NCBI RefSeq assembly: GCF_001591765.1
Contig: NZ_BCVN01000006.1
Span: 1 to 64,000 of the forward strand
Direction of reading: 5' to 3'
Source of the DNA: Pseudolactococcus raffinolactis NBRC 100932
Lineage (GTDB): Bacteria > Bacillota > Bacilli > Lactobacillales > Streptococcaceae
Length of the DNA: 64,000 nt
The notes beneath the pieces were generated by a model, which saw only the letters and a list, made by a program, of their open reading frames with translations, was not told the origin of the DNA and did no database searches. This document shows, one piece after another, positions 30,430-38,827 of this stretch. Both the position numbers and the translations under genes were made by a program. Every line of letters starts with the position of its first letter. Position 1 is the first letter of the stretch.

Positions 30430-30452
30430 AAATAGACAGTTTATGTAAAATC

Positions 30453-30461
30453 TGATATAAT
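30453..30461 (+). promoter_or_regulatory. Extended -10 promoter of yneF
   Basis: TGATATAAT is a perfect extended -10 lying 32 bases before the ATG at 30494, with an AGAGAG ribosome binding site between. Confidence 0.55.
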
Positions 30462-30493
30462 TAGACGAATAACAAAAAAGAAGAGAGATAAAA

Positions 30494-30730
30494 ATGCCAA
30501 TTTTACTTGCTATTTTATTAATGATCGTTACCGCTCTTGGCGGCTTTGCTTTAGGCTTGTTTTTAAGCCGTCGTCAAGTGAAACAAATGTTGATGGAAAA
30601 CCCACCATTGAACGAAGATGCTGTTCGGACGATGATGAGCTCAATGGGTCGCAAACCAAGCGAAACACAAGTGCAACAAGTTTTGCGTCAAATTCGCGCA
30701 GCTGCAAAACAAGCTGACAAGAAAAAATAA
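30494..30730 (+). CDS. YneF family membrane protein
   Basis: A 78-residue protein of the UPF0154/YneF family, conserved in Firmicutes and of unknown function. One N-terminal membrane helix (residues about 2-23) is followed by the family stretch RRQVKQMLMENPPLNED and MMSSMGRKPSE, then a basic tail. The cytoplasmic part is probably helical. It has its own promoter and a terminator after the repeat element that follows it. Confidence 0.88.
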   Translation: MPILLAILLMIVTALGGFALGLFLSRRQVKQMLMENPPLNEDAVRTMMSSMGRKPSETQVQQVLRQIRAAAKQADKKK

Positions 30731-30736
30731 GGTTTA

Positions 30737-30848
30737 AGGGGCTCTCTAAAAACTCATATTTTGGGTTTCATTGCAAGAGATAGACTAGTACGCTTTGTCG
30801 TTCTTGCATCTTTTCCTCAAAACTGAGCTATACTTTTTAGAGATTCCC
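30737..30848. repeat. MITE-like imperfect inverted repeat of about 110 bp
   Basis: Outer arms CTCTAAAAA (30743-30751) and TTTTTAGAG (about 30835-30843) enclose further pairing segments, an AAAACTCAT/TCAAAACTGAG-like middle, and an inner pair TGCAAGA/TCTTGCA. The whole can fold into one long interrupted hairpin. It lies between yneF and its terminator and has no ORF. Size and nested terminal repeats suit a small non-autonomous mobile element or its remnant; no target duplication is clear. Confidence 0.45.
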
Positions 30849-30850
30849 GT

Positions 30851-30881
30851 AAAAGCTGAGATTTTCTCGGCTTTTGTTTTT
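30851..30881 (+). terminator. Intrinsic terminator after yneF
   Basis: AAAAGCTGAGA (30851-30861) and TCTCGGCTTTT (30865-30875) pair with one G-T wobble, then GTTTTTG. Confidence 0.8.
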
Positions 30882-30895
30882 GTGAGGTAAGTAGG

Positions 30896-31690
30896 ATGGA
30901 TAATCGCCCGATAGGTTTTTTAGACTCAGGTGTTGGCGGTCTGACAGTGGTCAAAGAGTTAATGCGCCAATTGCCCGATGAAGAAGTCATCTATATCGGA
31001 GATTCAAGACGTGCACCTTATGGTCCAAGACCAGCGGATCAAATTCGACAGTTTACCTGGGAATTGGTCAATTTTCTTTTATCAAAAGATGTCAAGATGA
31101 TTGTTTTTGCTTGTAATACGGCAACTGCTGTAGCATGGGAAGAGGTCAAAAATAAGCTTGATATCCCTGTCTTAGGTGTTATTTTACCTGGGGCTAGCGC
31201 TGCGATTAAAGCAACGACAAGTGGCCGTATTGGCGTCATTGGTACAGCTATGACGGTCGCTTCCGATATTTATCGAAAAAAAGTGCAGCTCTTGTCGCCT
31301 AATCTGACGGTGACTTCCTTGGCATGTCCAAAATTCGTCCCGATTGTTGAGTCGAATGAAACGACATCGAGTGTTGCTAAGAAAATTGTCTATGAGACAT
31401 TGAGACCGCTCGTCGGTCGAGTTGACACATTAATTTTGGGTTGTACACACTATCCTTTATTAAGGCCCATTATTCAAAATGTCATGGGCGATGGGGTGAA
31501 ACTCATTGATAGTGGCGCTGAGTGTGTGCGAGATATCTCTGTTTTGCTTAATTATTTTGAGATTAATCGAGAACGCACAATGGTTACTAAATCCCATCAC
31601 TTTTATACAACAGCAAGTAGTCAAGCTTTTGATGAAATTGCTGAAAATTGGCTGCAAATCCCTATTGAATCAAGGACTTTGAAATTATGA
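30896..31690 (+). CDS. murI: Glutamate racemase
   Basis: Converts L- to D-glutamate for peptidoglycan. The 264-residue protein starts [18 protein letters not shown] and carries both catalytic cysteines, in VFACNTATA near residue 73 and LGCTHYPLL near 184. It heads a long, tightly packed operon running to rluB and overlaps rdgB by four bases (ATGA). The order murI-rdgB-phosphodiesterase-cbpB-xerD-like-scpA-scpB-rluB is that of streptococci and lactococci. Confidence 0.95.
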   Translation: MDNRPIGFLDSGVGGLTVVKELMRQLPDEEVIYIGDSRRAPYGPRPADQIRQFTWELVNFLLSKDVKMIVFACNTATAVAWEEVKNKLDIPVLGVILPGASAAIKATTSGRIGVIGTAMTVASDIYRKKVQLLSPNLTVTSLACPKFVPIVESNETTSSVAKKIVYETLRPLVGRVDTLILGCTHYPLLRPIIQNVMGDGVKLIDSGAECVRDISVLLNYFEINRERTMVTKSHHFYTTASSQAFDEIAENWLQIPIESRTLKL

Positions 31691-32613
31691 AAAAACTATA
31701 TAAGCACACGACAAGAGATATTTTTGCCTTTGTATTAGAGGATCAAAGAGTACTGAAGATTGAAAATATTTTTGGTGAACCCATAGAAATTCCTTTGTAC
31801 TCAGTGTTTTTCAAATATTTTCCTGCAGAACAAGGACTGAAAATTATCGCAGTAGATGAAGCACCTGCTGATGTCATGGATTTATTTTTCCAAGTTTTGC
31901 GAGATGTGACAGGTCAGGATTATCAATACAGTCTTGGGCAGGTGTTGACGGTTGAGTTGTCTGGGCAAACCCTACATTCAGAGACGGTAAGTCTTAAGTC
32001 TAAAGCGCAGAAAACGTTACTCATTGCTACGCGTAATGAAGGTAAAACACGTGAATTTAAAGCCATGTTTAGTCAACTGGGGTATGCGATTAAAAATCTC
32101 AATGATTTTCCTGAACTACCTGATGTCGCTGAAACTGGCATGACCTTTGAAGAAAATGCGAGACTGAAAGCTGAAACGATTTCTGAATTGACCGGTGAAA
32201 TGGTTTTAGCTGATGATAGCGGCTTAATGGTTGATGTTTTAGGTGGCCTGCCAGGTGTTTGGTCTGCCAGATTTGCTGGAGATCATGCGACAGATGCTGC
32301 TAATAATGCGAAACTTTTACATGAACTAGCAAGCACTGCCATCTCACCTGAGAAACGAAAAGCTAAATTCCATACGACCTTGGTCGTCGCAGCTCCTGAA
32401 AAAGACTCTTTAGTAGTTGAAGGCGAGTGGCCGGGCGCAATTGCGACAATTCCAAAAGGAGATGATGGATTCGGCTATGATCCTTTGTTTGTTGATGAAG
32501 AAACTGGCAGAACTGCCGCTCAGATGACGCTTGAACAAAAGAATCAAGTGTCTCATCGTGCTCGTGCCCTGAAAAATTTGTTGAAAAAATGGCCTGAATG
32601 GCTAAGACAATGA
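31687..32613 (+). CDS. Non-canonical purine NTP pyrophosphatase with N-terminal extension
   Basis: RdgB/HAM1 enzyme that hydrolyses ITP, dITP and XTP to monophosphates and so keeps damaged purines out of nucleic acids. The catalytic domain covers residues about 112-308: [14 protein letters not shown], the substrate loop [15 protein letters not shown] and GYDPLF, ending SHRARALK. The first 110 residues form an extra domain found in the streptococcal and lactococcal proteins and of unknown role. Overlaps murI by four bases. Confidence 0.9.
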   Translation: MKKLYKHTTRDIFAFVLEDQRVLKIENIFGEPIEIPLYSVFFKYFPAEQGLKIIAVDEAPADVMDLFFQVLRDVTGQDYQYSLGQVLTVELSGQTLHSETVSLKSKAQKTLLIATRNEGKTREFKAMFSQLGYAIKNLNDFPELPDVAETGMTFEENARLKAETISELTGEMVLADDSGLMVDVLGGLPGVWSARFAGDHATDAANNAKLLHELASTAISPEKRKAKFHTTLVVAAPEKDSLVVEGEWPGAIATIPKGDDGFGYDPLFVDEETGRTAAQMTLEQKNQVSHRARALKNLLKKWPEWLRQ

Positions 32614-32620
32614 GGTTTTT

Positions 32621-33139
32621 ATGATAATTGTTATGAGTGATTCCCATGGTGAATCCAAAATTGTTCAAGAAATAAAGACTAAGTATCAAGACAAAGCGAG
32701 TGCCATTATCCATTGTGGCGACTCGGAGTTGGATGCAACTGACAGTATTTGGGAAGGGATTACAGTTGTTAAAGGCAATTGTGATTTTGATGATGGTTTC
32801 CCCGACGTGACTGTTTTAAGTGCAGATCAGGTAGACATTTTCGTGACCCATGGTCATCTGTTTAGTGTTAACTTTGGATTGGCACGTTTGACAGCAGTAG
32901 CTCACGAAAATAAGTGTGAGATGGCTTTATTTGGTCATCTTCATACACCGATTGCTACTATTGAAGAAGGTATCTTGTGCTTAAATCCTGGTAGTGTTTC
33001 ACAACCTCGTGGTCAATACAATATCAAAATGTATGCGATCATCGAGCCAACTCAAGAGAGTTACTGTATCAGTTATCTAGATATAAATCATCAGCCTATA
33101 CCAACTCTACAATTTGAATTACCGAGGTCAAGCAAATGA
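32621..33139 (+). CDS. YfcE/MJ0936-family phosphodiesterase
   Basis: Calcineurin-like metallophosphoesterase of 172 residues. Metal-binding motifs are MSDSHGE (D-x-H), HCGDSE, VKGNCD, THGH and FGHLHTP, in the order and spacing of the family. Substrate is not known; relatives hydrolyse bis-p-nitrophenyl phosphate in vitro. Its four-base overlap with the c-di-AMP-binding CBS protein is conserved in streptococci. Confidence 0.88.
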   Translation: MIIVMSDSHGESKIVQEIKTKYQDKASAIIHCGDSELDATDSIWEGITVVKGNCDFDDGFPDVTVLSADQVDIFVTHGHLFSVNFGLARLTAVAHENKCEMALFGHLHTPIATIEEGILCLNPGSVSQPRGQYNIKMYAIIEPTQESYCISYLDINHQPIPTLQFELPRSSK

Positions 33140-33603
33140 TTGACAAAAACATCGAATGTTTCTTTATGAAACAAAGTGATACCTTTTTAAAACCAGCAAG
33201 TGAAGTAGCCGTTTTATTGGATGAGCACAACATTTCTCATGCTAAAATTTTACTGAGCCAGTATAAGTATTCTAAAGTCCCTGTCATTAACGAGAATCGT
33301 GAATTTGTCGGTATCCTAGGATGGACGGATATTATCAACTTTGAAATGCAACATGACTTTTTCTATGAAAAATCAGACAGAACCCCCATATCAGAAATTG
33401 TCAATCGAGAAATTGCTACGGTTCAAAAAGATTACGAGCTAGAAGATATCCTACATCTGTTAGTTGGAGAACCCTTTTTACCTGTTTTGAAAGGTACTGA
33501 GTTCTACGGCATTATCCCACGACAAGAAATTCTAAAAGCAGTTAATGCATTTGCCCATACTTTTACAAAGGATTACGAGATTATTGAACGAACAAACGAT
33601 TAA
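33136..33603 (+). CDS. cbpB: CBS-domain protein, CbpB-like
   Basis: A 155-residue protein with a pair of CBS motifs: YKYSKVPVINENREFVGILGW near residues 48-68 and, after ISEIVNREIATVQKDY, a second with FLPVLKGTEFYGIIPR. Homologues at this locus bind cyclic di-AMP and modulate the Rel (p)ppGpp synthetase, so a stringent-response link is likely by homology and position. It overlaps both neighbours. Confidence 0.85.
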   Translation: MIDKNIECFFMKQSDTFLKPASEVAVLLDEHNISHAKILLSQYKYSKVPVINENREFVGILGWTDIINFEMQHDFFYEKSDRTPISEIVNREIATVQKDYELEDILHLLVGEPFLPVLKGTEFYGIIPRQEILKAVNAFAHTFTKDYEIIERTND

Positions 33604-34306
33604 AGCCTTTATCGATAGTCGACAAAAGGCATCTGAGAATACAAAACTCGCTTATTTTTATGATTTACGTGCTTTTGTGACCTTTTTAGCTGGCAAGGAT
33701 TTAACCCAAACTCAGTTAAATCTTTATCAGCTTGAATTGCAGGCACTTGCGACATCTTCTCAGCATCGAAAAATCACCAATATCAATACTTTTTTGAAAT
33801 ATCTGTATCAAAATGGTAAGTTGCCTCGCTTTTATGAGCTATACCTTGTGCCTTATCAACATCAAGATGAGCAGAATGCTGACCAGAAACGCCCGCAGTT
33901 GTTGGATGTCAGTCAATACTATCAACAAGTTCAGAAGCCTGGTGATTTAATTGCTTTATTGATTTTAGAGTTTGGCTTGAAGCCGTCAGAAATACAAAGC
34001 TTAAAATGGTCAGAGTTTAATTGGGATTTTAAAATTTTAACCGTAGCTACTGGTGGGCTCAAGCGTATTTTGCCTATTCGAGATAAATTTGCTAGATTGG
34101 TACGGCCGATAAAAAATGCGGACGAATTGTTTTCGAAATCCCGACAGTTTCTCCATTATGAGCTTAAAAAGACAAGCTCCTTGACATCCGCTCAACTTCG
34201 AGAGCAATATATTCTACAACGCGTGGCAGAAAGGGTCTCTATCTATGATTTAGCCAAGAATCTAGGATTGAAATCCATTCATTCTCTTGATAAATACTAT
34301 AGATAA
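33584..34306 (+). CDS. XerD-like tyrosine recombinase family protein without the catalytic set
   Basis: A 240-residue member of the streptococcal XerD-like family. It keeps the SAM-like N-terminal core-binding fold (SENTKLAYFYDLRAF) and part of the catalytic fold, but the first catalytic arginine position reads LEFGLKPSEI (lysine for arginine) and no HxLRH box is present. The end SLDKYYR retains tyrosines. It is therefore unlikely to cut DNA like XerC/D. A TTG start at 33584 overlaps cbpB; an in-frame ATG at 33545 has no ribosome binding site. Position just before scpA suggests a chromosome-segregation role. Confidence 0.75.
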   Translation: MNEQTIKAFIDSRQKASENTKLAYFYDLRAFVTFLAGKDLTQTQLNLYQLELQALATSSQHRKITNINTFLKYLYQNGKLPRFYELYLVPYQHQDEQNADQKRPQLLDVSQYYQQVQKPGDLIALLILEFGLKPSEIQSLKWSEFNWDFKILTVATGGLKRILPIRDKFARLVRPIKNADELFSKSRQFLHYELKKTSSLTSAQLREQYILQRVAERVSIYDLAKNLGLKSIHSLDKYYR

Positions 34307-34310
34307 GAGG

Positions 34311-34336
34311 ATTTACATAAAATGAATTATGTAAAA
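34311..34336. repeat. 26-bp palindromic element, copy 2, around the scpA start codon
   Basis: TTTACATAA and TTATGTAAA enclose AATGAA, so the scpA ATG (34322-34324) is in the loop of the hairpin. The geometry is the same 10-6-10 as the other four copies. Confidence 0.65.
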
Positions 34337-35062
34337 GAAGAAATTAATATCAAAATCCATGATTTTGAAGGACCTTTAGATTTATTATTACACCTGGTCA
34401 ATCAATACAAGGTCGATATTTATGAAGTCCCTTTAGTTGAAGTCATTACACAATATCTGGCTTATCTGGATGTCATGAAAGAAAAGGCGCTTGATCTAGC
34501 TTCAGAATATCTCGTCATTGCTAGCCAATTGGTCTTGATTAAGTCACGTCGGCTTTTGCCAACTGTTTCTGAAGCCTTCGAAGAAGAAACAATTGACTTA
34601 GAACAAGAAATTTTAGCACAAATTGATGAATATCGAAAATACAAGGCCCTGAGCCTAGCTCTAGCTGATAAACATTTTGATCGTGGTCATTTTTATTCTA
34701 AAGGCAAGACTGAAATTTCAGCAGAAGAAGTTGCTTTAGCTCAAGATAAAAATGTACTAGACTTATATTTTGCCTTTTCTGCTGTGATCCAACGTAAACA
34801 AGCTGAGTTTCGAGATCATCATCATACGATCAATTCAGATGAATTTTCAGTTGAAGATAAAATAAAAGATATTCTAACCCTATTTCAGCATGAAAAGTCT
34901 GTTAGCTTCACTCGATTTTTCGAGCCATCTCATTCTTTAGATGAAGTGGTGACAGTCTTCCTAGCTATGTTAGAATTAATCAAGAATCATGCGCTTAATT
35001 TTCAACAGGATGAAACATTTGGCGACATTATCCTAACCAAAACAGAAAGTGAGGTCCTCTAA
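34322..35062 (+). CDS. scpA: Segregation and condensation protein A (kleisin)
   Basis: Kleisin subunit of the SMC-ScpAB condensin, which compacts and separates chromosomes. The 246-residue protein begins with the family signature IKIHDFEGPLDLLLHLV and continues with LASEYLVIASQLVLIKSRRLLP. The C-terminal winged-helix region (VSFTRFFE...VVTVFLAMLELIK) contacts the SMC head. AAGAGG is 11 bases upstream and the ATG lies in the loop of a palindrome. The stop abuts the TTG start of scpB. Confidence 0.95.
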   Translation: MNYVKEEINIKIHDFEGPLDLLLHLVNQYKVDIYEVPLVEVITQYLAYLDVMKEKALDLASEYLVIASQLVLIKSRRLLPTVSEAFEEETIDLEQEILAQIDEYRKYKALSLALADKHFDRGHFYSKGKTEISAEEVALAQDKNVLDLYFAFSAVIQRKQAEFRDHHHTINSDEFSVEDKIKDILTLFQHEKSVSFTRFFEPSHSLDEVVTVFLAMLELIKNHALNFQQDETFGDIILTKTESEVL

Positions 35063-35635
35063 TTGAATAAAACTGCGGAACTTGAAGCCTTGCTTTTTGT
35101 GACTGGTGAAGAGGGGTTAAGCCTAAGAGACTTATCCAGTCTCTTAAATATCACACCAAGTGCCATCACACAACAAATCGAGAAACTATCTCAGAAATAT
35201 CAGTCAGATTCTGAATCTGCTCTGACAATTATCGAAACGGCTGGTAAATTTCGTTTGGCAACAAAAGTTGAACTTAATGAATTACTTCAACATTACGCCA
35301 AAACACCTATGAATCAATCGCTTTCCAAAGCAGCCCTAGAGGTGTTGGCAATTATTGCCTATAAACAACCACTGACGCGTATAGAAGTTGATGCTATTCG
35401 AGGTGTTAATTCGTCAGGGACGATGGCAACACTTCAAGCTTTTGATTTGATTGAAGTGATTGGTAAAAAAGAAGTCATCGGCAACCCCAATCTTTATGCA
35501 ACAACTAACCATTTCTTGGATTATATCGGTATCAATACCCTAGAAGAATTGCCCGAAATAAACGAAGAATCACTAATGAATATTGATGATGTCGATATTT
35601 TCAATGAAAAGGAAATCACTACAAATGAGAATTAA
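35063..35635 (+). CDS. scpB: Segregation and condensation protein B
   Basis: Winged-helix partner of ScpA in condensin, 190 residues, with the motifs [13 protein letters not shown] and [21 protein letters not shown] and the [12 protein letters not shown] segment. The TTG start directly after the scpA stop is supported by GAGGT upstream and by the family N-terminus ([11 protein letters not shown]). It overlaps rluB by 11 bases. Confidence 0.95.
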   Translation: MNKTAELEALLFVTGEEGLSLRDLSSLLNITPSAITQQIEKLSQKYQSDSESALTIIETAGKFRLATKVELNELLQHYAKTPMNQSLSKAALEVLAIIAYKQPLTRIEVDAIRGVNSSGTMATLQAFDLIEVIGKKEVIGNPNLYATTNHFLDYIGINTLEELPEINEESLMNIDDVDIFNEKEITTNEN

Positions 35636-36344
35636 TAAATATTTGGCACATGCAGGTGTGGCCAGTCGTCGTAAAGCGGAAGAATTAATTAAGGCAGGTG
35701 ATGTCACAGTCAATGGAGATGTGATGACGGACCTAGCCTATCAAGTTAAGTCTGGCGATACAGTCGAAGTAAAACAAACGCAAATCTATAAAGAAGAACC
35801 TGTCTACTATGTGTTGAATAAACCACGTGGTGTGATTTCATCTGTTTCTGATGAAAAAGATCGCAAGACGGTGATGGACTTTTTCCGTCACATTCCAGAG
35901 CGGATTTATCCTGTTGGTCGTCTTGACTGGGATACAAGTGGCTTGATTTTAATGACCAATGATGGTGAATTTGCTAATTTGATGACACACCCCCGTCATG
36001 AAATTGAAAAAGTCTACATTGCAAAAGTAGAAGGGCAAGCCAATAAAGAAAATCTGCGACCATTGACCCAAGGTGTTAAAATTGATGGCCGTAAAACAAA
36101 ACCTGCCATTTATCAGATTATCAAACAAGATATTTCAACTAAAAAATCTGTTGTGCAGTTGACGATCCATGAAGGACGTAATCATCAAGTTAAAAAGATG
36201 TTTGAAGCTGTTGGTTTACCTGTTCAAAAATTATCACGTGTCCAATATGGGACACTTGACTTGACTGGCTTACAACCGGGGGAATTCCGTCGATTGTCTA
36301 AGAAAGAAGTCAGCCAATTGGTTAACGCTGCTAAAGGTATTTGA
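35625..36344 (+). CDS. rluB: 23S rRNA pseudouridine(2605) synthase family
   Basis: RsuA/RluB-type enzyme of 239 residues. An N-terminal S4 RNA-binding domain ([20 protein letters not shown]) is followed by the catalytic motif [17 protein letters not shown] with its aspartate, and [15 protein letters not shown]. The ATG at 35625 inside scpB has AAAGGAA upstream and gives the normal length; an upstream in-frame ATG at 35583 lies well inside scpB. Last gene of the murI operon. A 26-bp palindrome covers its stop codon. Confidence 0.92.
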   Translation: MRINKYLAHAGVASRRKAEELIKAGDVTVNGDVMTDLAYQVKSGDTVEVKQTQIYKEEPVYYVLNKPRGVISSVSDEKDRKTVMDFFRHIPERIYPVGRLDWDTSGLILMTNDGEFANLMTHPRHEIEKVYIAKVEGQANKENLRPLTQGVKIDGRKTKPAIYQIIKQDISTKKSVVQLTIHEGRNHQVKKMFEAVGLPVQKLSRVQYGTLDLTGLQPGEFRRLSKKEVSQLVNAAKGI

Positions 36345-36365
36345 CATAAAAATAATTATGTCAAT
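36340..36365. repeat. 26-bp palindromic element, copy 3, at the rluB stop
   Basis: TTTGACATAA-AAATAA-TTATGTCAAT pairs over nine bases with the standard six-base loop; the rluB stop TGA is within the left arm. No T tract follows, so it is not an ordinary terminator. Confidence 0.6.
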
Positions 36366-36484
36366 AAAACGCAGTTGTCATGAACACATTTTAATTAATC
36401 AAGATGGTGGAGGTCATCTTTTTTGTTATTATTGAAATATTCAATGTTAAGAACAGATCAAAAAAGAGTTTAGGAATTTATAAC

Positions 36485-36513
36485 TTGCATTTTAGAATTT
36501 TTTTTGATATAGT
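36485..36513 (+). promoter_or_regulatory. Promoter of the ribU transcript
   Basis: TTGCAT (36485-36490), a 17-base spacer and TATAGT (36508-36513), with TG one base before the -10, lie just upstream of the FMN riboswitch. Confidence 0.7.
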
Positions 36514-36519
36514 TAAGGA

Positions 36520-36641
36520 GTCTTCAGGGCGGGGATCGTTTCCCCACTGGTGGTAAAGTCCATGAAGCTTGAGTATAGAACTCGAGCCCGAATCGGTGAA
36601 ATTCCGATACCAACTGTTAAAGTCAGGATAAAGAGGAGACA
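36520..36641 (+). ncRNA. FMN riboswitch (RFN element)
   Basis: The stretch carries the conserved RFN blocks in order: TCTTCAGGGCGGGG, CCCCACTGGTGGTAAAG, GAGC/GAACTCGAGCCC, GAATCGGTGAAATTCCGATACC, and CAACTGTTAAAGTCAGGATAAAGAGGAGA closing the P1 helix (split here for brevity). FMN binding is expected to favour the terminator that follows and turn off ribU. Confidence 0.95.
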
Positions 36642-36651
36642 AGAAAAAATA

Positions 36652-36674
36652 CCATAGTTACCTATGGCTTTTTC
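36652..36674 (+). terminator. Expression-platform terminator of the FMN riboswitch
   Basis: CCATAG and CTATGG form a short stem with loop TTAC, followed by CTTTTTC. It lies between the aptamer and ribU. Confidence 0.65.
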
Positions 36675-36708
36675 AAGTCTTCTAAATAAAATTTAGGAGG
36701 TGCCCCAA

Positions 36709-37302
36709 ATGACAAACACAACTCGTACTCGCAAACTGGTATTGATTGCCATGCTTGCCGCTATTTCATTCATTTTGATGATTTTCCCGCAATTCCTGCT
36801 AATTCCGGCTGCGGACTTTCTCAAAGTTGAATTCTCAATTATTCCGATCTTAGTAGGTCTCTATCTTTTTGATTTGCCTGCTGCCTTTTTGATTTTAGTT
36901 TTACGCTCTGTGCTCAAATTATTGTTGAATAATGAAGGTGTTAGTACTTGGATTGGTTTGCCACTTAATATTGTGGCAGTTGGATCGTTTCTTTTGATTT
37001 TTGCCATCTTCTTTAAGAAAGATAGCGGAACAAGAGCATATGTCATGGGGAGTATTTTAGCGACACTTGTGATGACTGCAGCAATGGTAGTAGCTAACTT
37101 TGTTTATGCTATTCCTTTGTATGCGAAGTTTGCACATTTTGATATCAATCAAATCTTTGGTGCAAGTAAGTACTTGTTGGCTATGGTTGTGCCTTTTAAC
37201 TTGTTAGAAGGTGCCATCTTCGCAGTCAGTTTTGCGATTATCTTCGTTGCCATCAAATCTATTTTAGAAAATATGTCTAAAAAAACAAAAGTCAGTCACT
37301 AA
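36709..37302 (+). CDS. ribU: Riboflavin transporter S component
   Basis: Substrate-binding membrane subunit of an ECF riboflavin importer, 197 residues with about six membrane helices. The N-terminus LVLIAMLAAISFILMIFP and the segment FLKVEFSIIPILVGLYLFD are typical of RibU. The FMN riboswitch fixes the substrate. The energising EcfA/EcfT subunits are not in the window. The ATG at 36709 follows AGGAGG by eight bases; an in-frame GTG at 36700 overlaps that site and is rejected. Confidence 0.94.
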   Translation: MTNTTRTRKLVLIAMLAAISFILMIFPQFLLIPAADFLKVEFSIIPILVGLYLFDLPAAFLILVLRSVLKLLLNNEGVSTWIGLPLNIVAVGSFLLIFAIFFKKDSGTRAYVMGSILATLVMTAAMVVANFVYAIPLYAKFAHFDINQIFGASKYLLAMVVPFNLLEGAIFAVSFAIIFVAIKSILENMSKKTKVSH

Positions 37303-37325
37303 ATTAAAAAAATTAAATAAACTAC

Positions 37326-37354
37326 TTGTCAAAGTAAAAAAACTCTGCTATAAT
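37326..37354 (+). promoter_or_regulatory. Promoter of rplJ-rplL
   Basis: TTGTCA (37326-37331), a 17-base spacer and a perfect TATAAT (37349-37354) with TG at 37346-37347 make a strong promoter. Confidence 0.85.
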
Positions 37355-37365
37355 AAAATAGTTGT

Positions 37366-37490
37366 GAAAACAACATGACCGAAGACAGTTGGTGACATTC
37401 GTCGTAAATCCAACCGAGGACATTTATTTATTAGTTAATAATGAATTTTTGTACTCTCTATGTCTATGGTTGACGTGGAGTTTTTTTACG
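37366..37490 (+). ncRNA. Ribosomal protein L10 leader with attenuator
   Basis: The transcript leader contains the L10-leader-like segments GACCGAAGACAGTTGGTGAC and CAACCGAGGACATTTATTTA, followed by a hairpin (ACTCTCTATGTC with GACGTGGAGT, 37453-37480) and seven T. L10-L12 binding to this leader lowers its own expression in Firmicutes, here probably through the terminator. Confidence 0.85.
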
Positions 37491-37521
37491 TCATCAAATA
37501 ATAGAGGAGGAAAAACAAACA

Positions 37522-38022
37522 ATGAGTGAAGCTACAATCGCTAAAAAAGCTGAGTTAGTTGACGTTGTTGCCCAAAAATTTGCCGATGCATCTGGTATCG
37601 TCGTTGCAGATTCTCGTGGACTTACAGTTGGACAAGATACTGAATTGCGTAAACAATTACGTGAAGCAGGTGTGGAGTTCAAAGTCATCAAAAACTCAAT
37701 CTTGCGTCGTGCTGCTGAAAAAGCTGGCTATGCTGACCTTACGGATCAATTCGTAGGACCATCTGCTATCGCCTTTTCAAACGAAGACGCAATTGCTCCA
37801 GCGAAAATCTTATCTGATTTCGCTAAAACAGCTGACGCACTCGAAGTTAAGGCTGGAGTTATCGAAGGCAAAGTTTCTTCAAAAGAAGAAATTGCTGCTA
37901 TCGCATCACTTCCAAACCGCGAAGGATTGCTTTCTATGCTCCTTTCAGTACTTCAAGCACCAGTTCGCAATGTCGCATACGCTGTCAAAGCTGTTGCAGA
38001 CAAAGCAGAAGAAGCAGCATAA
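37522..38022 (+). CDS. rplJ: 50S ribosomal protein L10
   Basis: Stalk base protein of the large ribosomal subunit that carries L7/L12 dimers. The protein has 166 residues and shows the family N-terminus ([15 protein letters not shown]), [13 protein letters not shown] and the C-terminal helix that binds L12 ([20 protein letters not shown]). AGAGGAGG precedes the ATG. Autoregulated by the L10 leader upstream. Confidence 0.98.
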   Translation: MSEATIAKKAELVDVVAQKFADASGIVVADSRGLTVGQDTELRKQLREAGVEFKVIKNSILRRAAEKAGYADLTDQFVGPSAIAFSNEDAIAPAKILSDFAKTADALEVKAGVIEGKVSSKEEIAAIASLPNREGLLSMLLSVLQAPVRNVAYAVKAVADKAEEAA

Positions 38023-38027
38023 TTTTT

Positions 38028-38050
38028 CAAAGTGCTTCATTGAAGCCTTT
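38028..38050 (+). other. Hairpin between rplJ and rplL
   Basis: AAAGTGCTTC and GAAGCCTTT form a stem shortly after the rplJ stop, followed by A-rich sequence. Hairpins here often adjust the L12 to L10 ratio by partial termination or RNA processing. Confidence 0.4.
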
Positions 38051-38137
38051 AAAAAAATTGATACTTGCTACTTAAATGCGCGCAAGTCGCATCTTAACCT
38101 TGCATATTAAATAAAAAATTCTAAGGAGATTCCAACA

Positions 38138-38503
38138 ATGGCATTGAACATTGAAAACATCGTTGCTGAACTTGAAACAGCAACTATTCTTGAACTTTCT
38201 GAGCTTGTAAAAGCAATCGAAGAAAAATTTGACGTATCTGCAGCAGCTCCAGTAGCTATAGCAGGTCCTGGTGCAGCTGCAGCAGAAGAAAAAACTGAAT
38301 TTGACGTTGAGTTGACTTCAGCTGGCGACAAAAAAGTTGCTACAATCAAAGCAGTTCGCGAAGCTACTGGTCTTGGACTTAAAGAAGCTAAAGATCTTGT
38401 TGACAGCGCTCCAGTTGTTATCAAAGAAGGTCTTCCAAAAGCTGAAGCTGAAGCAATCGTTGAAGCTATCGGCGCTGCTGGCGGTTCTGCAGGTCTTAAA
38501 TAA
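38138..38503 (+). CDS. rplL: 50S ribosomal protein L7/L12
   Basis: Acidic stalk protein of 121 residues, four or more copies per ribosome, which recruits translation factors. The N-terminal dimerisation domain, the Ala/Gly-rich hinge ([17 protein letters not shown]-like) and the C-terminal domain EKTEFDVEL...[23 protein letters not shown] are all present. AAGGAG precedes the ATG; a terminator follows the stop. Confidence 0.98.
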   Translation: MALNIENIVAELETATILELSELVKAIEEKFDVSAAAPVAIAGPGAAAAEEKTEFDVELTSAGDKKVATIKAVREATGLGLKEAKDLVDSAPVVIKEGLPKAEAEAIVEAIGAAGGSAGLK

Positions 38504-38515
38504 TCTTTTGATTAT

Positions 38516-38542
38516 AAAGATACTCTTCGGGGTATCTTTTTT
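38516..38542 (+). terminator. Intrinsic terminator of rplJ-rplL
   Basis: AAAGATAC and GGTATCTTT enclose a TCTTCG-type loop, followed by T residues. Confidence 0.9.
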
Positions 38543-38827
38543 TAGTTAATCAAGATTGAAAAGGTCATTTTTTCTTGAAATGGCCTTTTTGTATATAATT
38601 ATTTTAATGTTATCTTATATTGACTAATAAAAAATACATTGCGTATAAAATATATGAATGTATCTGCTTTTTTCTTTAAATTATGAAACTAATTAATTTT
38701 TTTTTACGATTATATATCAATTGTTTTTCATAAATTAATTTGAAAAATGGCTTAAAGGTGGTATAATATTGCCTTGTGACAAGATATTAGACTGATAGTG
38801 TAGATTATCTTTTAAGGATGTGAAAAA
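38543..38827 (+). promoter_or_regulatory. AT-rich region with the promoter of the Mga-like gene
   Basis: About 285 bases of strongly AT-rich DNA. A perfect extended -10 element TGGTATAAT (38759-38767) lies about 60 bases before the ATG at 38828, which has AAGGATG upstream. No further hairpin or ORF is seen. Confidence 0.55.
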
